From Prionace glauca (lineage: Eukaryota; Chordata; Chondrichthyes; Carcharhiniformes; Carcharhinidae), in contig CM075760.1 in NCBI GenBank assembly GCA_037974335.1, positions 11,440,600-11,504,599 on the forward strand: 64,000 bases of DNA, written 5' to 3'. Shown piece by piece: positions 1-9,940 of this stretch; position 1 is the first letter of the stretch; each line of letters opens with the position of its first letter. Made by a program: the position numbers and the translations under genes. The notes beneath the pieces were generated by a model, which had not been told where the DNA came from, searched no databases, and saw only the letters and a program-made list of their open reading frames with translations.

Positions 1-124
1 CCGGCTCTCCTCTATCCACTGCCCTAGACACATCCTCATAGAACTCCAGTAAATTTGTCAGACACGACTTCCCTTTAATGAAACCGTGTTGAGTCCGCCC
101 TATCAAGCAATTCCCCTCAAGATA
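1..124 (-). mobile_element. CR1 LINE fragment (reverse-transcriptase part), runs off the left edge
   Basis: The reverse strand matches the RT region of the CR1 copies at 15781-15910 and 46815-46940, including the peptide GFIKGKSCLTNLLEFYE. Its 5'-truncated end joins zinc-finger coding sequence near position 125, in the same orientation as the finger gene. The 3' part lies outside the window. Confidence 0.9.
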
Positions 125-622
125 CCCCTCAAGGTGTGTTAGCAGATCCTTTTTGTTTTTAAAGCTCTTCTCACAGTCAGAACAATTAAAAAGTTTGTTG
201 TCAGAGTGAACAAGTTGATGTGTCTGCAGGTGGGATGACTGAATGAATCCTTTCCCACACACAGAGCAGGTGAACGGTCTCTCCCCTGTGTGAATGCATT
301 GGTGTGTCAGCAGATCTTTTTCGCATTTAAAACTCTTCTCACAGTCAGAACATCTAAACAGTCTCTCATCAGTGTGAACAAGTTGGTGTGTCACAATGTG
401 AGATGAGCGAGTGAATGTCTTCCCACACACAGGGCAGGTGAACGGCCTCTCTCCAGTGTGAACCCGTTGGTGTGTCAGAAGGTTGTATGAATGGGTGAAT
501 CCTTTCCCACAGACGGAGCAAGTGAATGGTCTCTCCCCAGTGTGACTGCGCCGATGAACTTCCAATTGTGACGGGAAACTGAATCCCTTCCCGCACTCCA
601 CACATTTCCACAGTTTCTCCAT
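1..622 (-). CDS. ZNF1: poly-C2H2 zinc-finger ORF running in frame into CR1 reverse transcriptase
   Basis: Reading right to left from the ATG at 622, the frame opens with MEKLWKCVECGKGF, the same start used by ZNF3 and ZNF6. Five complete C2H2 fingers follow, with TGERP-type linkers. A sixth finger begins near 170 (NCSDCEKSF) and reaches its first histidine, but its second zinc-binding histidine is lost where CR1 sequence starts near 124. The frame does not stop there: it continues as the CR1 RT frame (LEGNCLIGRTQHGF) to the window edge. CTTGAGGGG occurs on both sides of the junction. The family binds DNA through finger arrays; no KRAB or SCAN domain is visible. Whether the chimeric protein is made is unknown, and the gene may be a truncated pseudogene. 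Confidence 0.75.
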   Translation of the reverse strand, partial: MEKLWKCVECGKGFSFPSQLEVHRRSHTGERPFTCSVCGKGFTHSYNLLTHQRVHTGERPFTCPVCGKTFTRSSHIVTHQLVHTDERLFRCSDCEKSFKCEKDLLTHQCIHTGERPFTCSVCGKGFIQSSHLQTHQLVHSDNKLFNCSDCEKSFKNKKDLLTHLEGYLEGNCLIGRTQHGFIKGKSCLTNLLEFYEDVSRAVDRGEP

Positions 623-978
623 GGTGCTGGTGCTCTTGTGTTTCTCCAGGGTGGATGAACAGTTGAAGCCTTGCCCACACACACACACATGTATATAGTT
701 TCTCCCTGCTGTGAATGGTGTGATGATTTTTCAGGCTGTGAAACTGGTTAAAGCTCTTTCTACAGTCAGTTCACTGGACCATTCTCACTCGGGTGCGTGT
801 TTGTCCCGATGCTTTTCTGGTCACACTATGTTTAAAATCTTTGCCCCCAGAATAGACAAACATTTTTCCTTTCATATTCAAAGGCTGAGATATTCAGCTC
901 CTGATGAATCAAATGGCTTTGTCAGATGTGATGTTCAGTTTGCGTTTTCCATCTGCCAATCCTCCACTTCCAATATCC
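623..978 (-). pseudogene. ZNF1 exon leader with decayed upstream fingers
   Basis: A splice acceptor (TTTTTACAG, about 987-979 on the reverse strand) starts the last exon. It begins GATATTGGAAGTGGAGG, the leader also seen at the start of the ZNF2, ZNF3 and ZNF4 exons. Between it and the ATG at 622 lie a relic finger (RKSFNQFHSLKNHHTIH, about 755-700) and a second one whose frame is shifted inside a TG repeat (about 673-692). These fingers have become untranslated leader, and the usable start moved to 622. Confidence 0.6.
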
Positions 979-1790
979 TGTAAAAAGTTGAGAAAAGTCA
1001 TCACCGTCAGTCCAGGATAGAAATTCTGAACAAACGATTCTAGTTTCTCTGCAACATGTCTTCCTCACCTGGTCTCCCAAATCTATAATTCCCCACCCCA
1101 CAGACTCTCCCCCCTGCCTGGCTGAAATCCAAATCTATCTCAAAATCTCCACCATTTCTTTCCTCCACTCCCAGTTTTCTCCCTCCCTCTTCTCTGTCTG
1201 AGTTCAGTTCGGTAAAAAGTCTGACAACACCAGGTTTTAGTCCAACCGATTTATTTGATAATATTCGATAAATATTTGATAAATAAATCGGTTGGACTAA
1301 AACCTGGTGTTGTCAGACTTTTTACTGTGTTTACGCCAGTCCAACGCCGGCATACCCACATCATGGGTTCAGTTCTCCAGCTCCTGTCTGCAGACTGACA
1401 ATAAAACCAATGGGTCTTATTGGGGGTGAATCCTCCCCCTCACCTCCCAGGGTTTCCTTCCTTTCTAGAGATCAGAGTCCTCATTGATTTGAGGCCAAAG
1501 TGAAACCTCTTATTTACTGTCCCCCTCCCCCATCCTCTGATGTGAACCATCCTCCAGTGACTGAGCCAGGATGGGGCGTTAACCTGGGCCTGTTCCCGGG
1601 AGGGAGGGAGGGAGAAGCCCCGCAGCTGCAAACCAGGGAGCTGACAATGATTCTGAAGGGTTTGCGGATCCACAAAGTGTTTCCAGACCCGCCCAGCCAC
1701 CGCCTAACGCTGACTCCGCTTCTCCGGGACAAACAAGCGCTAATGACAACAATGACACTGCGCACGCTCCACATCACAAAAGCCCAGGCA
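979..1790. other. ZNF1 intron and upstream DNA
   Basis: Apart from the foldback element at 1211-1366 I see no gene. The stretch just upstream of the ZNF1 acceptor (about 1000-1110) resembles 28236-28350, upstream of ZNF5, and a relic at 8990-9110. This supports shared ancestry of these minus-strand genes. Confidence 0.5.
1211..1366. mobile_element. PLE-derived foldback element, copy 1
   Basis: Two inverted copies of a Penelope-like 3' terminus form perfect 44-bp arms (1213-1256 and 1281-1324) around a 24-nt loop. The right side continues with the element's end (GCCAGTCCAACGCCGGCAT). A 9-bp target duplication GTTCAGTTC flanks it at 1202-1210 and 1367-1375, so it inserted as a unit. Confidence 0.75.
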
Positions 1791-2000
1791 CTGATTGACG
1801 GTGGCTCCGGACCAATAGGAAGAGAGGGGAGGGCCTGGAGGACTGAGCGGAGGAAGGGGCTGGTCCTCCAACCAATCGGAGTGAATGAGGGGCGGGGCTG
1901 GAGGATCGAGCTGGAGCGGCTGGTCCTCCAACCAATCAGAGTGAAAGAGGGGGCGTGACCTGAAGCATGCGCATTGCGGGTAAAGGCGATGGATGGACAA
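1791..2000. promoter_or_regulatory. CCAAT/GC-box promoter between ZNF1 and ZNF2
   Basis: Three CCAAT boxes (about 1811, 1871, 1931), an inverted one (CTGATTGAC, 1791-1799) and GC boxes (GGGGCGGGG) lie in a GC-rich stretch. A unit starting CCTCCAACCAATC and running into GAGTGAATGAGGGGCGGGG is repeated about 60 bp apart (near 1866 and 1926). The same module occurs at 21245-21345 before ZNF4. A CATGCGCATTGCGG NRF1-like site follows near 1965. It probably drives ZNF2 to the right and perhaps ZNF1 to the left. Confidence 0.7.
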
Positions 2001-2244
2001 TTTTAATTTGGAAGCGAGATCGATACGAGGTAGAGGGTGACGTGCGGGGAACGATAAATACGACGGATAGGTGGAGAGGCTTCTTAAACATGCTGTTCAA
2101 ACCCAAACCCCGAAAAGAACTTTCCGGTCCCCCCCCGTTTGTTCCAAATGGAGCCGCAGGTTGTAGTGTTGGGCCCGGGCTGACTGCCGCCATTGAGGCT
2201 GAATGTGGGAGGCCGGCAGGGATTGTGAATGGAGAGTGAAGCCC

Positions 2245-2340
2245 TGACGTCACAATGGAATGGGTGAGTGTGTGACGTCACAATGGAAGCAGATGAGTGT
2301 GATGTCACAGTGGAATGGGTGAGTGTGTGACGTCACAACG
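2245..2340. promoter_or_regulatory. Tandem array of four CRE sites
   Basis: TGACGTCA occurs at 2245-2252, 2273-2280 and 2328-2335, with the variant TGATGTCA at 2300-2307. Spacing is 27-28 bp inside a short tandem repeat (CAATGGAATGGGTGAGTGTG). TGACGTCA is the palindromic CREB/ATF site. The array sits immediately right of the CCAAT promoter. Confidence 0.7.
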
Positions 2341-2407
2341 GGTGAGGTCTCCAGATGAGTTGGGACTTGGGTGGATTCGGGTGATGGCACTGACATAACA
2401 AAGAACA

Positions 2408-2651
2408 GTAAAAAGTCTGACAACACCAGGTTTTAGTCCAACCGATTTATTTGATAATATTCTCACAAGCTTTCGAGGGGGCTGCCTCTTCGTCAGGTGA
2501 ATGGAGAGTTCTGACTCTCCATTCACCTGACGAAGAGGCAGCCCCCTCGAAAGCTTGTGAGAATATTATCAAATAAATCGGTTGGACTAAAACCTGGTGT
2601 TGTCAGACTTTTTACTGTGTTTACGCCAGTCCAACGCCGGCAAACCCACAT
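2408..2651. mobile_element. PLE-derived foldback element, copy 2 (102-bp perfect hairpin)
   Basis: Arms 2408-2509 and 2514-2615 are perfect reverse complements across 102 bp with a 4-nt loop. Each arm is the 3' end of a Penelope-like element and carries a CTGACGA...GAAAGC hairpin (2469-2496 minus, 2527-2554 plus). A 14-bp target duplication CATAACAAAGAACA flanks it at 2394-2407 and 2652-2665. Confidence 0.85.
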
Positions 2652-2665
2652 CATAACAAAGAACA

Positions 2666-3450
2666 ACACAGCACGGGAAACAGGCCCTTTGGCCCAACGA
2701 GCCCGCGCCGCCATCCCATTGTCAGTGACCTATTCATGATTTTAGTCTATGCCTAATGTGTGAGGATCAGGGAGGTCCAATATAGGGACAATTTGTTACC
2801 CAATCTATCAGCCTAAAAACACATTTTTGGGATGTGGGAGGAAACTGGAGCACCCAGAGGAAACCCACGCAACCATGGGGAGAACGCGCAAACTCCCACA
2901 GACACAGGCCCAAATCCATGTGTCCGCATAGCAACAGAGATAGTCTCTTAGCTGTCATGTTGCCCTTGAGATAGTCCAGTTTACGCACACCAACGACATG
3001 AAGCAGTAGGCAACTCCCGAAGCAACATCCAAGAGCAGCCCACCACAACCTGCCACATGCACGTCCCTTGCTGGACTTAAATGCCTGTGGAGACAAAGAT
3101 TCATTATTAAAAAGACTCTACATCCCTGAGGCTAAAACTGAATCCCAAGCCTACAATGTTTAGTAAGGCCTGCTATATCCCCCTATATGTAGACCGCTCA
3201 TGTGGCTGTCCAAGTGACTCTTAAACAACCCTAGCGTGCCTGCTTCCACCACCTTACTCGGCAGTGCATTCCACATCCCCACTACCCTTTGTGTGAAAAA
3301 CTGCCCTCTAATATTAGTCTTATACCTAGCCCCCCTCACCCTCGTTCTATCCATTTCTAATAGCGGAAAAAGCTTACCACCATTTACTCTATCTATCCCC
3401 TTCATAATCTTATAAACCTCTATTAGATCCCCCCTCAGCCGACGACTCTC
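2666..3450 (-). mobile_element. Old CR1-type LINE 3' end, with a nested SINE
   Basis: On the reverse strand, 3160-3477 encodes a CR1 RT C-terminus (LRGDLIEVYKIMKGIDRVNG, later FFTQRVVGMWNALP). The 2666-2770 part resembles another CR1 3' tail. A V-SINE lies between them. The family is older than the 45.9 kb copy. Confidence 0.65.
2775..2930 (-). mobile_element. V-SINE (HE1-like) fragment
   Basis: Reverse complement of the SINE body with the conserved GGGAGGAAACTGGAGCACCC core. The tRNA-like head is missing or eroded. Confidence 0.7.
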
Positions 3451-3453
3451 AAG

Positions 3454-3744
3454 GCCCGGTGGCATAGTGGTTACCACAGCTGCCTAACAGTGCCAGGTGG
3501 AATTCTGGCCTCGGGGCACTATGAGGAGTTTGCACATTCTCCTTGTGGCTGTGTGGGTTTTCTCCAGGTGTTCCAGTTTCCTCCCATAGTCCAAAGATGT
3601 GCAGGCTAAATTAACCCTTGGCATCAACAGGATTAACAAGGTAAATACATAGGATAAATGGGGATGATAGGGTTTGGATGGGATTGTTGTCAGTGCAGGC
3701 TCGATGGGCCAAATGGCCTCCTCACACTAGGTTTTCAATGAATG
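3454..3744 (+). mobile_element. V-SINE (HE1-like), near full length
   Basis: tRNA-like head (GGTGGCATAGTGGTTA), core (TTCCAGTTTCCTCCCATAGT) and tail (GCAGGCTCGATGGGCC) occur in the order seen in the 43593 copy. Confidence 0.8.
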
Positions 3745-4370
3745 AAGACAGAAATAGGCAGTCTTGATGATATGTGGATATGTGGCTGGGAGCTCCTCCT
3801 AGAGCGAAATATTTCATCAGGATTGTGAACAGCCTAGTTCAGCTTCAGACAGTTGCCAGGAAGCAGGATAGAGTTGCTGGTGATGAAGTGGAGTTTGTGA
3901 TGGGGACTGAACACAATGGGTTCAAGTCTTCCCAGTATTGAAAGAAATTTCTGTTCGTTAATACTGGCTATCAGACAAGTCAAGACATGAGTTGGAGGGG
4001 AACTTGGAGTTGATGATGTTCACATCTACCTGCTATCTTGATCCTTTGAGATGGTGGAGGTTGAGGGTTTGGGAGATTCTGTCAGTGTTCTCATTGAGTT
4101 GTAGATGTATAAAATCCCTCTCCTTCATCCCCGATCTCTTCTATTTCTCTGTCTTTTTCCATTGTGCCCAGACTGGATGGCAGGTTCCCTTCCCTGAAGG
4201 ACATAAGGAAATCAATTGGGTTTTTTAACAATCCAGCAGTTTTCATAGTCACCTTTTCCCAGTGCTGTTCCCACAAATTACCAGATTCTTTCAGCTCAAT
4301 TTCACAACTTGCCATTGTGTTTTGTGGGTTCACTCTCACTTCCTTTTTCTATTTTAAATCAATTTCACAG
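3745..4370 (+). other. ZNF2 intron
   Basis: No gene seen. The 3' half (4090-4370) is clearly similar to 21470-21672 upstream of ZNF4, up to the shared acceptor TTCACAG at 4364-4370. ZNF2 and ZNF4 are therefore sister copies. Confidence 0.6.
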
Positions 4371-4479
4371 GGTATTAGAAGAGGAGGTTTTGCAGTTTGG
4401 AAACTGAAACCAAGCTTGGTATCAGCACCTTATGGAGCCAGCCAATTTATTGCAATCTGAATATCAATGTGTTTTGAAC

Positions 4480-5781
4480 ATGGAAGAAAATAGCACCATT
4501 CACAGTGGAAAGAAACTATACACGTGTTCTGTGTGTGGACAAGACTTCAGCCAATCATCTGACCTTTTGGAACATAATTGCAGTCACAACAGAGAGAAAC
4601 TGTTGTGGAAATGTGGGGACTGTGAGAAGGGATTCAAATCCCCATCCTTGCTGGAAATTCATCTACGTAGTCACACTGGGGAGAGGCCATTCACCTGCTC
4701 CCAGTGTGGGAAAGGATTCACTCAGTCATCCAGCTTACATATTCGCCAGAGGACTCACACTGAGGAGAGGCCATTCACCTGCTCTGTGTGTGGGAAGGCA
4801 TTCAATCGGTCATTCAGCCTAGCCTTGCACAAGCGAACTCACACAGGGGAGAAACCGTTCACCTGCTCTGTGTGTGGGAAGGGATTCAATCAGTCATCAA
4901 ACCTAGCAAAACACCAGCGAATTCACAGTGAGGAGAGACCATTCACCTGCTCTGTGTGTGGGAAGGGCTTCAAAGCATCATCCATGCTAACAAAACACCA
5001 CCGCGTTCACAATGGGGAGAGGCCATTCAGCTGTTCTCAATGTGGGAGGAGATTCGCGCTCTCAGCCAACCTGCTGACACACCAGCGAATTCACACTGGG
5101 GAGAGGCCATTCATCTGCTCCCAGTGTGGGAAAGGATTCACTCAGTCATCCAGTTTACATATACACCAGAGGACCCACACTGGGGAGAGACCATTCACCT
5201 GTTCTGTGTGTGGGAAGGCATTCAGTCAGTCATCTAACCTAACATTACACCAGCAAGTTCACACTGGGGAAAAGCCATTCACTTGCTCCCAGTGTGGGAA
5301 GGGATTTGCTCGCTCATCCAATCTCCTGATACACCTGCGAGTTCACACTGGGGAGAGGCCGTTAACTTGCTCCCAGTGTCGGAAGCGATTCACTGACTCA
5401 TCTCACCTGCTGGCACACCAGCGAACTCACACCGGGGAGAAGCCTTTCATCTGCTCCCAGTGTGGGAAGGGATTTGCACACTCAGGCAATCTGTGGACAC
5501 ACCAGCGAGTTCACACCGGGGAGAAACCGTTCATCTGTTCCCAGTGTGGGAAGGGATTCAGTCAATCATCCAACCTAGCAATACACCAACGGATTCACAC
5601 AGGGGAGAGGATGTTCACTTGTTCCCAATGTGGGAAGGGCTTTGCTCACTCACACACACTGCAGGCTCACCAACGAGTTCACAGTGGAGAGAAGCCATTC
5701 ACTTGCTCTGTGTGTGGGAAGGAATTCAGTCAGTCATCAAATCTATTGAAACACCAGCGAATTCACAAGGAACTATTGTGA
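4480..5781 (+). CDS. ZNF2: poly-C2H2 zinc-finger protein, 15 fingers
   Basis: All coding sequence lies in one exon behind the acceptor at 4370. The frame is open from an ATG at 4432, but I prefer the ATG at 4480 (MEENSTIHSGKKLYTC) because ZNF4 starts the same way ([16 protein letters not shown]). Fifteen tandem C2H2 units of 28 residues follow to the stop. Fourteen have all four zinc ligands; finger 3 reads SLHIRQRTH, with Arg where the first His should be. Linkers are mostly TGE(K/R)P, typical of DNA-binding arrays. Finger 8 nearly duplicates finger 3 with the His intact, which suggests internal duplication. No KRAB, BTB or SCAN domain is visible. A nuclear DNA-binding role is expected from the family; the target is unknown. 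Confidence 0.88.
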   Translation: MEENSTIHSGKKLYTCSVCGQDFSQSSDLLEHNCSHNREKLLWKCGDCEKGFKSPSLLEIHLRSHTGERPFTCSQCGKGFTQSSSLHIRQRTHTEERPFTCSVCGKAFNRSFSLALHKRTHTGEKPFTCSVCGKGFNQSSNLAKHQRIHSEERPFTCSVCGKGFKASSMLTKHHRVHNGERPFSCSQCGRRFALSANLLTHQRIHTGERPFICSQCGKGFTQSSSLHIHQRTHTGERPFTCSVCGKAFSQSSNLTLHQQVHTGEKPFTCSQCGKGFARSSNLLIHLRVHTGERPLTCSQCRKRFTDSSHLLAHQRTHTGEKPFICSQCGKGFAHSGNLWTHQRVHTGEKPFICSQCGKGFSQSSNLAIHQRIHTGERMFTCSQCGKGFAHSHTLQAHQRVHSGEKPFTCSVCGKEFSQSSNLLKHQRIHKELL

Positions 5782-5879
5782 TTGAATTTTGCTGTGAATC
5801 ATATTCATTCTGAACCATGGCCATTTCAGTCTGGTTCTGCTGAATTGAACAGCGACTCCAGCCCTGCTATCGGTGTTAA

Positions 5880-6330
5880 TATAGTTCGTCTGAGAATGGG
5901 AGAATTTGGGATCAGGAAACTCAAACAAAACCTCAGATCAGGATTGGATGGAGCCACACAATTTATCGTAAGCTAAACAGTGGAGAATTCTGAACCTGGA
6001 AGGAAACAACACCATTCACAACCACAGTCACAATAGGGAGAAACCATGGAAATGTGGAGACTCTGAGGACTCAGTTACTTGTCAGAGCTAGAAACTCAGC
6101 AGTGCACTCACACTGGGGGGAGGCCATTCATCCGCTCTGAGTGTGGGAATGGATTCACTCAGTCTTCTGACTACACACCTGTGAGTTCAGACTGGGGAGA
6201 AACCATTCAACTGCCCTGAGTCAGAAGAGATTCAGTCGGCCATCCACACTGCTGAGTCACCAGTGAGTTTACAACTAACCACAGTGATTGGATTTATCTG
6301 TTAATCACATCAAGGACTGAGTTGTGTTCA
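5880..6330 (+). pseudogene. Decayed C2H2 zinc-finger exon downstream of ZNF2
   Basis: The leader GAATTTGGGATCAGGAAACT and the following bases match the start of the finger exons. Finger remnants follow (GGCCATTCATCCGCTCTGAG, AGAAACCATTCAACTGCCC), interrupted by stops and frame changes. It ends in the 3' UTR-like motif TTAATCACATCAAGGACTGA shared with the other paralogs. Confidence 0.7.
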
Positions 6331-6339
6331 GTGTAAGTG

Positions 6340-8190
6340 AACCGGCAAATGAGGTTAAGGGACAGGTCAATAGAGGTGCAGTGGCAGATATTGAAAGGGA
6401 TATTTCAGGAAACCCAGAACAGATACAGATTCCAATGAGAAAGAAAAATTCCAAGGGGAGGATCCACCATCCGTGGTTCATTACAAAAGTTAAAGATAGT
6501 ATAAAACTTAAAGAAAAAAGCAAAAAATTGCACAAAGACGGGTGGCAGGTCAGAAAACTAGACAGAATATAAACAGCAAAGAATGATAAAAAGATTAATA
6601 AGGAGAGAAGAATTCGAGTACGAGAGAAGACCAGTTAGAAATATAAAGATAGATAGTAAATGTTTCTCTGGATATTTAAATAAAAAAGAGCTAACAAAGT
6701 GAATGTTGGTCCAGGAGAAAGTGATTCTGGGGAATTAATAACAGAAAGTAAGGAGATGGAAGATGAATTCAACAGGCATTCTGCATCAGTCTTCACTATA
6801 GTTTAATACTCTATCCGATAGTATCGAGGATAGAAGTTATATCCTATCAGGGTGTGGAAGGGAGGGAGAAACTCAGGAAAACTGCTGTCACTTATGAAGT
6901 GGTACAGAGCAAATAGTTGGAACTGTGGGATGACAAATCCTGGGCCTTGATGTACAACAAAGAACAAAGAGGCTCTTAAAAGAAGTAGCTCGTAAACTAG
7001 AAGCAAAGTACTGTGGATACTGATAATCTTAATTGAAAACAGAAAATGCTGGAAAGACTCAGCAGGTCTGGCAGCATCAGTGGAGGGAGAAATAGAGTTG
7101 ATGTTTTGAGGCCATGTGGCTGTTCTTCAGCTGAAGATGGGTAGAAATGGCTGGTGAGATAGCTGATGCATTGTTTTTAATTTTCCAAAATTCTCTGGTT
7201 TTGGCGGAAGTTCCATTAGATTGGAAAGTAGCAAATGTAACTCCTTTATTCAAAAGAGAGAGGCAAAAAGCAGGAAACTACAGAACAGTTAACATGTCAT
7301 AGGAAAAATGTTAGAAGTTATTATTAAATATGTTACAGCATGGTAGTGAGAAAAAAGTCAGGCTATGAAGGAGAATCAACACAGTTTTGAGAAAGGGAAA
7401 TCATATTCATTCTATTTTTTCAGTTCTTTGAAGGATTCACACGTGCTGTGGATAAAGGGGAACCAGACATGCATAAAGGTGAATGTACTGAGATTTCCAG
7501 AATGCATTTGTAAGCTACCACATCAAAGGTTATTGTGGAAAATAAAAACTCCTCATGGGGTGGTGGGGCGGAATGGTAACATATTGACACAGAAAGAAGA
7601 TTGGCTAGTTAATAGGAAATGGTTGGCATAAATGGGTCTTTTTTCTAGTTGGCTGTATGTGATGAGTGGTGTGCCACAGGGATCAATGCTGGGACCTCAA
7701 CCTTTTTACCATTTGTCTCAATGGCTCCGATAAAGGAATTGAAGATATGGTTGTTAAATTTGCTGATGATATAAAGCTAGCTGGAAAAGTAAGTAATGAA
7801 AAGGATGTAAGGAGGCTATAAAGGGACATAGGTTAAGCAAGTGGGCAAAGAACCAGTAAATATAATATAAATGTGGACAAATGTGAAATTGTCCATTTTG
7901 GTAGGAAGAATAAAAACAAAGTATATCATCAAAACAGTGAAGGATTCGGAGGGATCTGTGTATCTTTGTGCATGAATCACAAAAGGCAGGTCCAGCAAGT
8001 AATGAGGAAAATTAATAGAATGTTATTGTTTATTGTGAAAAGAATTAGTTACAAAAGAAGGGACGTTATTCGTCAGTTATACAGAACACTGGTGTGATCA
8101 CAGTTGAAGTATTATTCATCTCCTTAAGGATGTAAATATGTAAGAAGCAGCTCAGAAAAGGTCCACTGCACTAATACCTGGGATAGATGG
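6340..8190 (+). mobile_element. Old CR1 LINE copy, endonuclease-RT linker to RT
   Basis: Broken pieces of CR1 ORF2 occur in order: linker (6400-6800), TTATTCAAAAGAGAGAGGC (7240), AGTGGTGTGCCACAGGGATC (7661, motif B) and AAATTTGCTGATGATATAAA (7757, FADD motif C). Many stops and indels mark an old copy. A PLE end is inserted at 6995-7165. Confidence 0.8.
6995..7165 (-). mobile_element. PLE-2 3' end (nested in CR1)
   Basis: Reverse complement of the repeat end GCTGCCAGACCTGCTGAG. Related copies lie at 9605, 12520, 27105, 49170 and 53562. Confidence 0.65.
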
Positions 8191-8875
8191 CGAAAGGGTT
8201 AAAAATCATTCAATGCAGCAAAATTCCTGAGAAACTGCTCGAGCTGCAAGATACAGCCGCAAAAACAATCGACATGGGGCCTTTGATGGACCACAGGAGG
8301 GCTGTAACTACAACATCACTGCTTTCAGATAACAGACTGCAGTGTATTTTGACAGAAATCATAAGTCACCACTCAGGTTGCCAAACAGTCAAGGACCACA
8401 TTCATATGTTTATTGATAATGTAACTGTGTACATGTGCCCTGTTGATGGAATATTGTAATTAGGCAAGCGTAGGGCTGCTGTCATTGCTAAAGCACTACT
8501 GTGGAAAATAAATGAAGTAATCAGAACTGTTAGTTGGGATTGGATTTGAGTACCTTTGAATAAGTTTACAACTTTGATTTGTGTGACAATGACTTATAGT
8601 TGATGTTAAAGATATAATTGCTATTGTATTATTTTGCTCTGGGAGCCTGTATGTCACATGTGGAAACAGGTTTCCCCTGCTATTAGATTGAATAAAGGCC
8701 AATTTTAAACTTTGAAAATATTTGTCTGGATTCTCGGGGGAGTGAAGAATGGGACAGTTAGTAAAGTTCCCTATCAAAGGGTATGGAGAAAAGGCAGGAG
8801 AATGGCAATAAGCCATAATGTTCATTTGGAGGGCCAGTGTAAACACAATGGGTCTCCTGCACCACGATTCTGTGA
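8190..8875. other. Unassigned DNA with a short CR1-like tail
   Basis: No gene recognised. An open frame at 8187-8459 has no recognisable motif. About 8745-8875 resembles a CR1 3' tail (AAAGGGTATGGAGAAAAGG). Confidence 0.35.
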
Positions 8876-8879
8876 AATT

Positions 8880-9110
8880 CAGGTCCTGGTGGATCAAGTG
8901 ACCCTGTCAAATTTTGATCTAATGTTTGGTTTTAATTTTCTATCATTAAATCCTTCCCTTCTAATTTAAAAAAAGGGAGTTGATGGTGTCAGTGTCACTG
9001 TCAATGCAGAATAGAAATTCAAAACAGATAATTCCAATTTCTCTGGAACACTCTTCCCCCTCGTTTTCCCCAAACTTGTGGTTCAATCAAACTAAAAGAC
9101 CAAAATTAAC
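8880..9110 (-). pseudogene. Relic of a minus-strand zinc-finger gene (exon start and intron)
   Basis: 8885-8960 aligns with the ZNF1 exon start at 890-970, and 8990-9110 aligns with the ZNF1 intron at 1000-1110. The finger exon itself is gone. Confidence 0.5.
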
Positions 9111-9604
9111 AACAAAGTCCCAACAGAATCTCCCTCTTCAGGGCCACCTGGGCATAGACAAAGACACAGAAGATCAACCAGAGTGACCCCCCCATCTCCC
9201 CCTTCAGCCCCTCCTATCCTGGATCTACAGATTACTGTTCTAACCAGGGTCCAAAGCACGTCCAGGAGAACATGCTCCCACTCACCCACTCCCTCCACAC
9301 TATACAGCCTTCTGGACTCAACATTCAGTCCATCAATTTCAGAGAGTAAACTCTCAGCCCATTCTGTTTCTTTATCTTTGATTGTTTCATTTTTCCTCCT
9401 TTCAGTCAACAACTAACCCCCCCCCACCAACTCCCCTGGTCCTGACACAGCTTTTGTTTTTTTCCCACTCCATCTCCATTCCCTCTGGCTCTGGGGGATT
9501 TACTTTTCTCTCATTCAATCTCTCCTGTCTTCCACCCTATCACAGACTTTCATTTAGTTCATGTCACACTCCTCCGCTTTCTCCAAACGTGTTACATTTC
9601 TAAC
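9110..9604. other. Pyrimidine-rich stretch, no gene seen
   Basis: The plus strand is strongly C/T-rich (CCCCCCCACCAACTCCCC, TCTCCTGTCTTCCACCC). Open frames here are composition artefacts. Confidence 0.5.
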
Positions 9605-9715
9605 TTTTCCCAGTTCTGATGAGAGGTCACAGACCTGAAATATTAACGCTGTTTCTTTCTCTGCACAGATGCTTCACCTGCTGAGTTTTATTCCAGTATT
9701 TTTGTGCTTTTCAAG
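9605..9715 (+). mobile_element. PLE-2 3' end with CTGATGA...GAAA hairpin
   Basis: Contains CTGATGAGAGGTCACAGACC followed by TGAAATATTAACGCTG, then CTGCACAGATGCTTCACCTG CTGAG. This is the family 3' end. Confidence 0.6.
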
Positions 9716-9717
9716 AT

Positions 9718-9940
9718 TTCACAGAATCACCAAATAGCTTTGGTGCAGAAGGAGGCCACATGGCCCATTATGTCTGCCCCGGTTCTCCGGATGCATAACT
9801 CAACTAGCCACCTTCGCCCTGTATTTCTGCACATTCTTCCTATTCAGATGATGTCTCATTGCCCTTTGAATATTTCAATTGAATCTGTCTGCACCACACA
9901 ATCAGAAGTGCATTACAGACCCTAACTTGTGTGTGAAGTG
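9718..9940 (-). mobile_element. CR1-type LINE 3' tail
   Basis: Begins ACAGAATCACCAAATAGC and GTGCAGAAGGAGGCCACATG and runs to ATTACAGACCCTAACTTG. The same family occurs at 31320-31580. Confidence 0.55.

Noticed and set aside
4600-5780. Regular 84-bp direct repeats that could suggest a CRISPR-like or satellite array
   Set aside because: The period equals 28 codons and every unit translates as a C2H2 finger with TGEKP linker.
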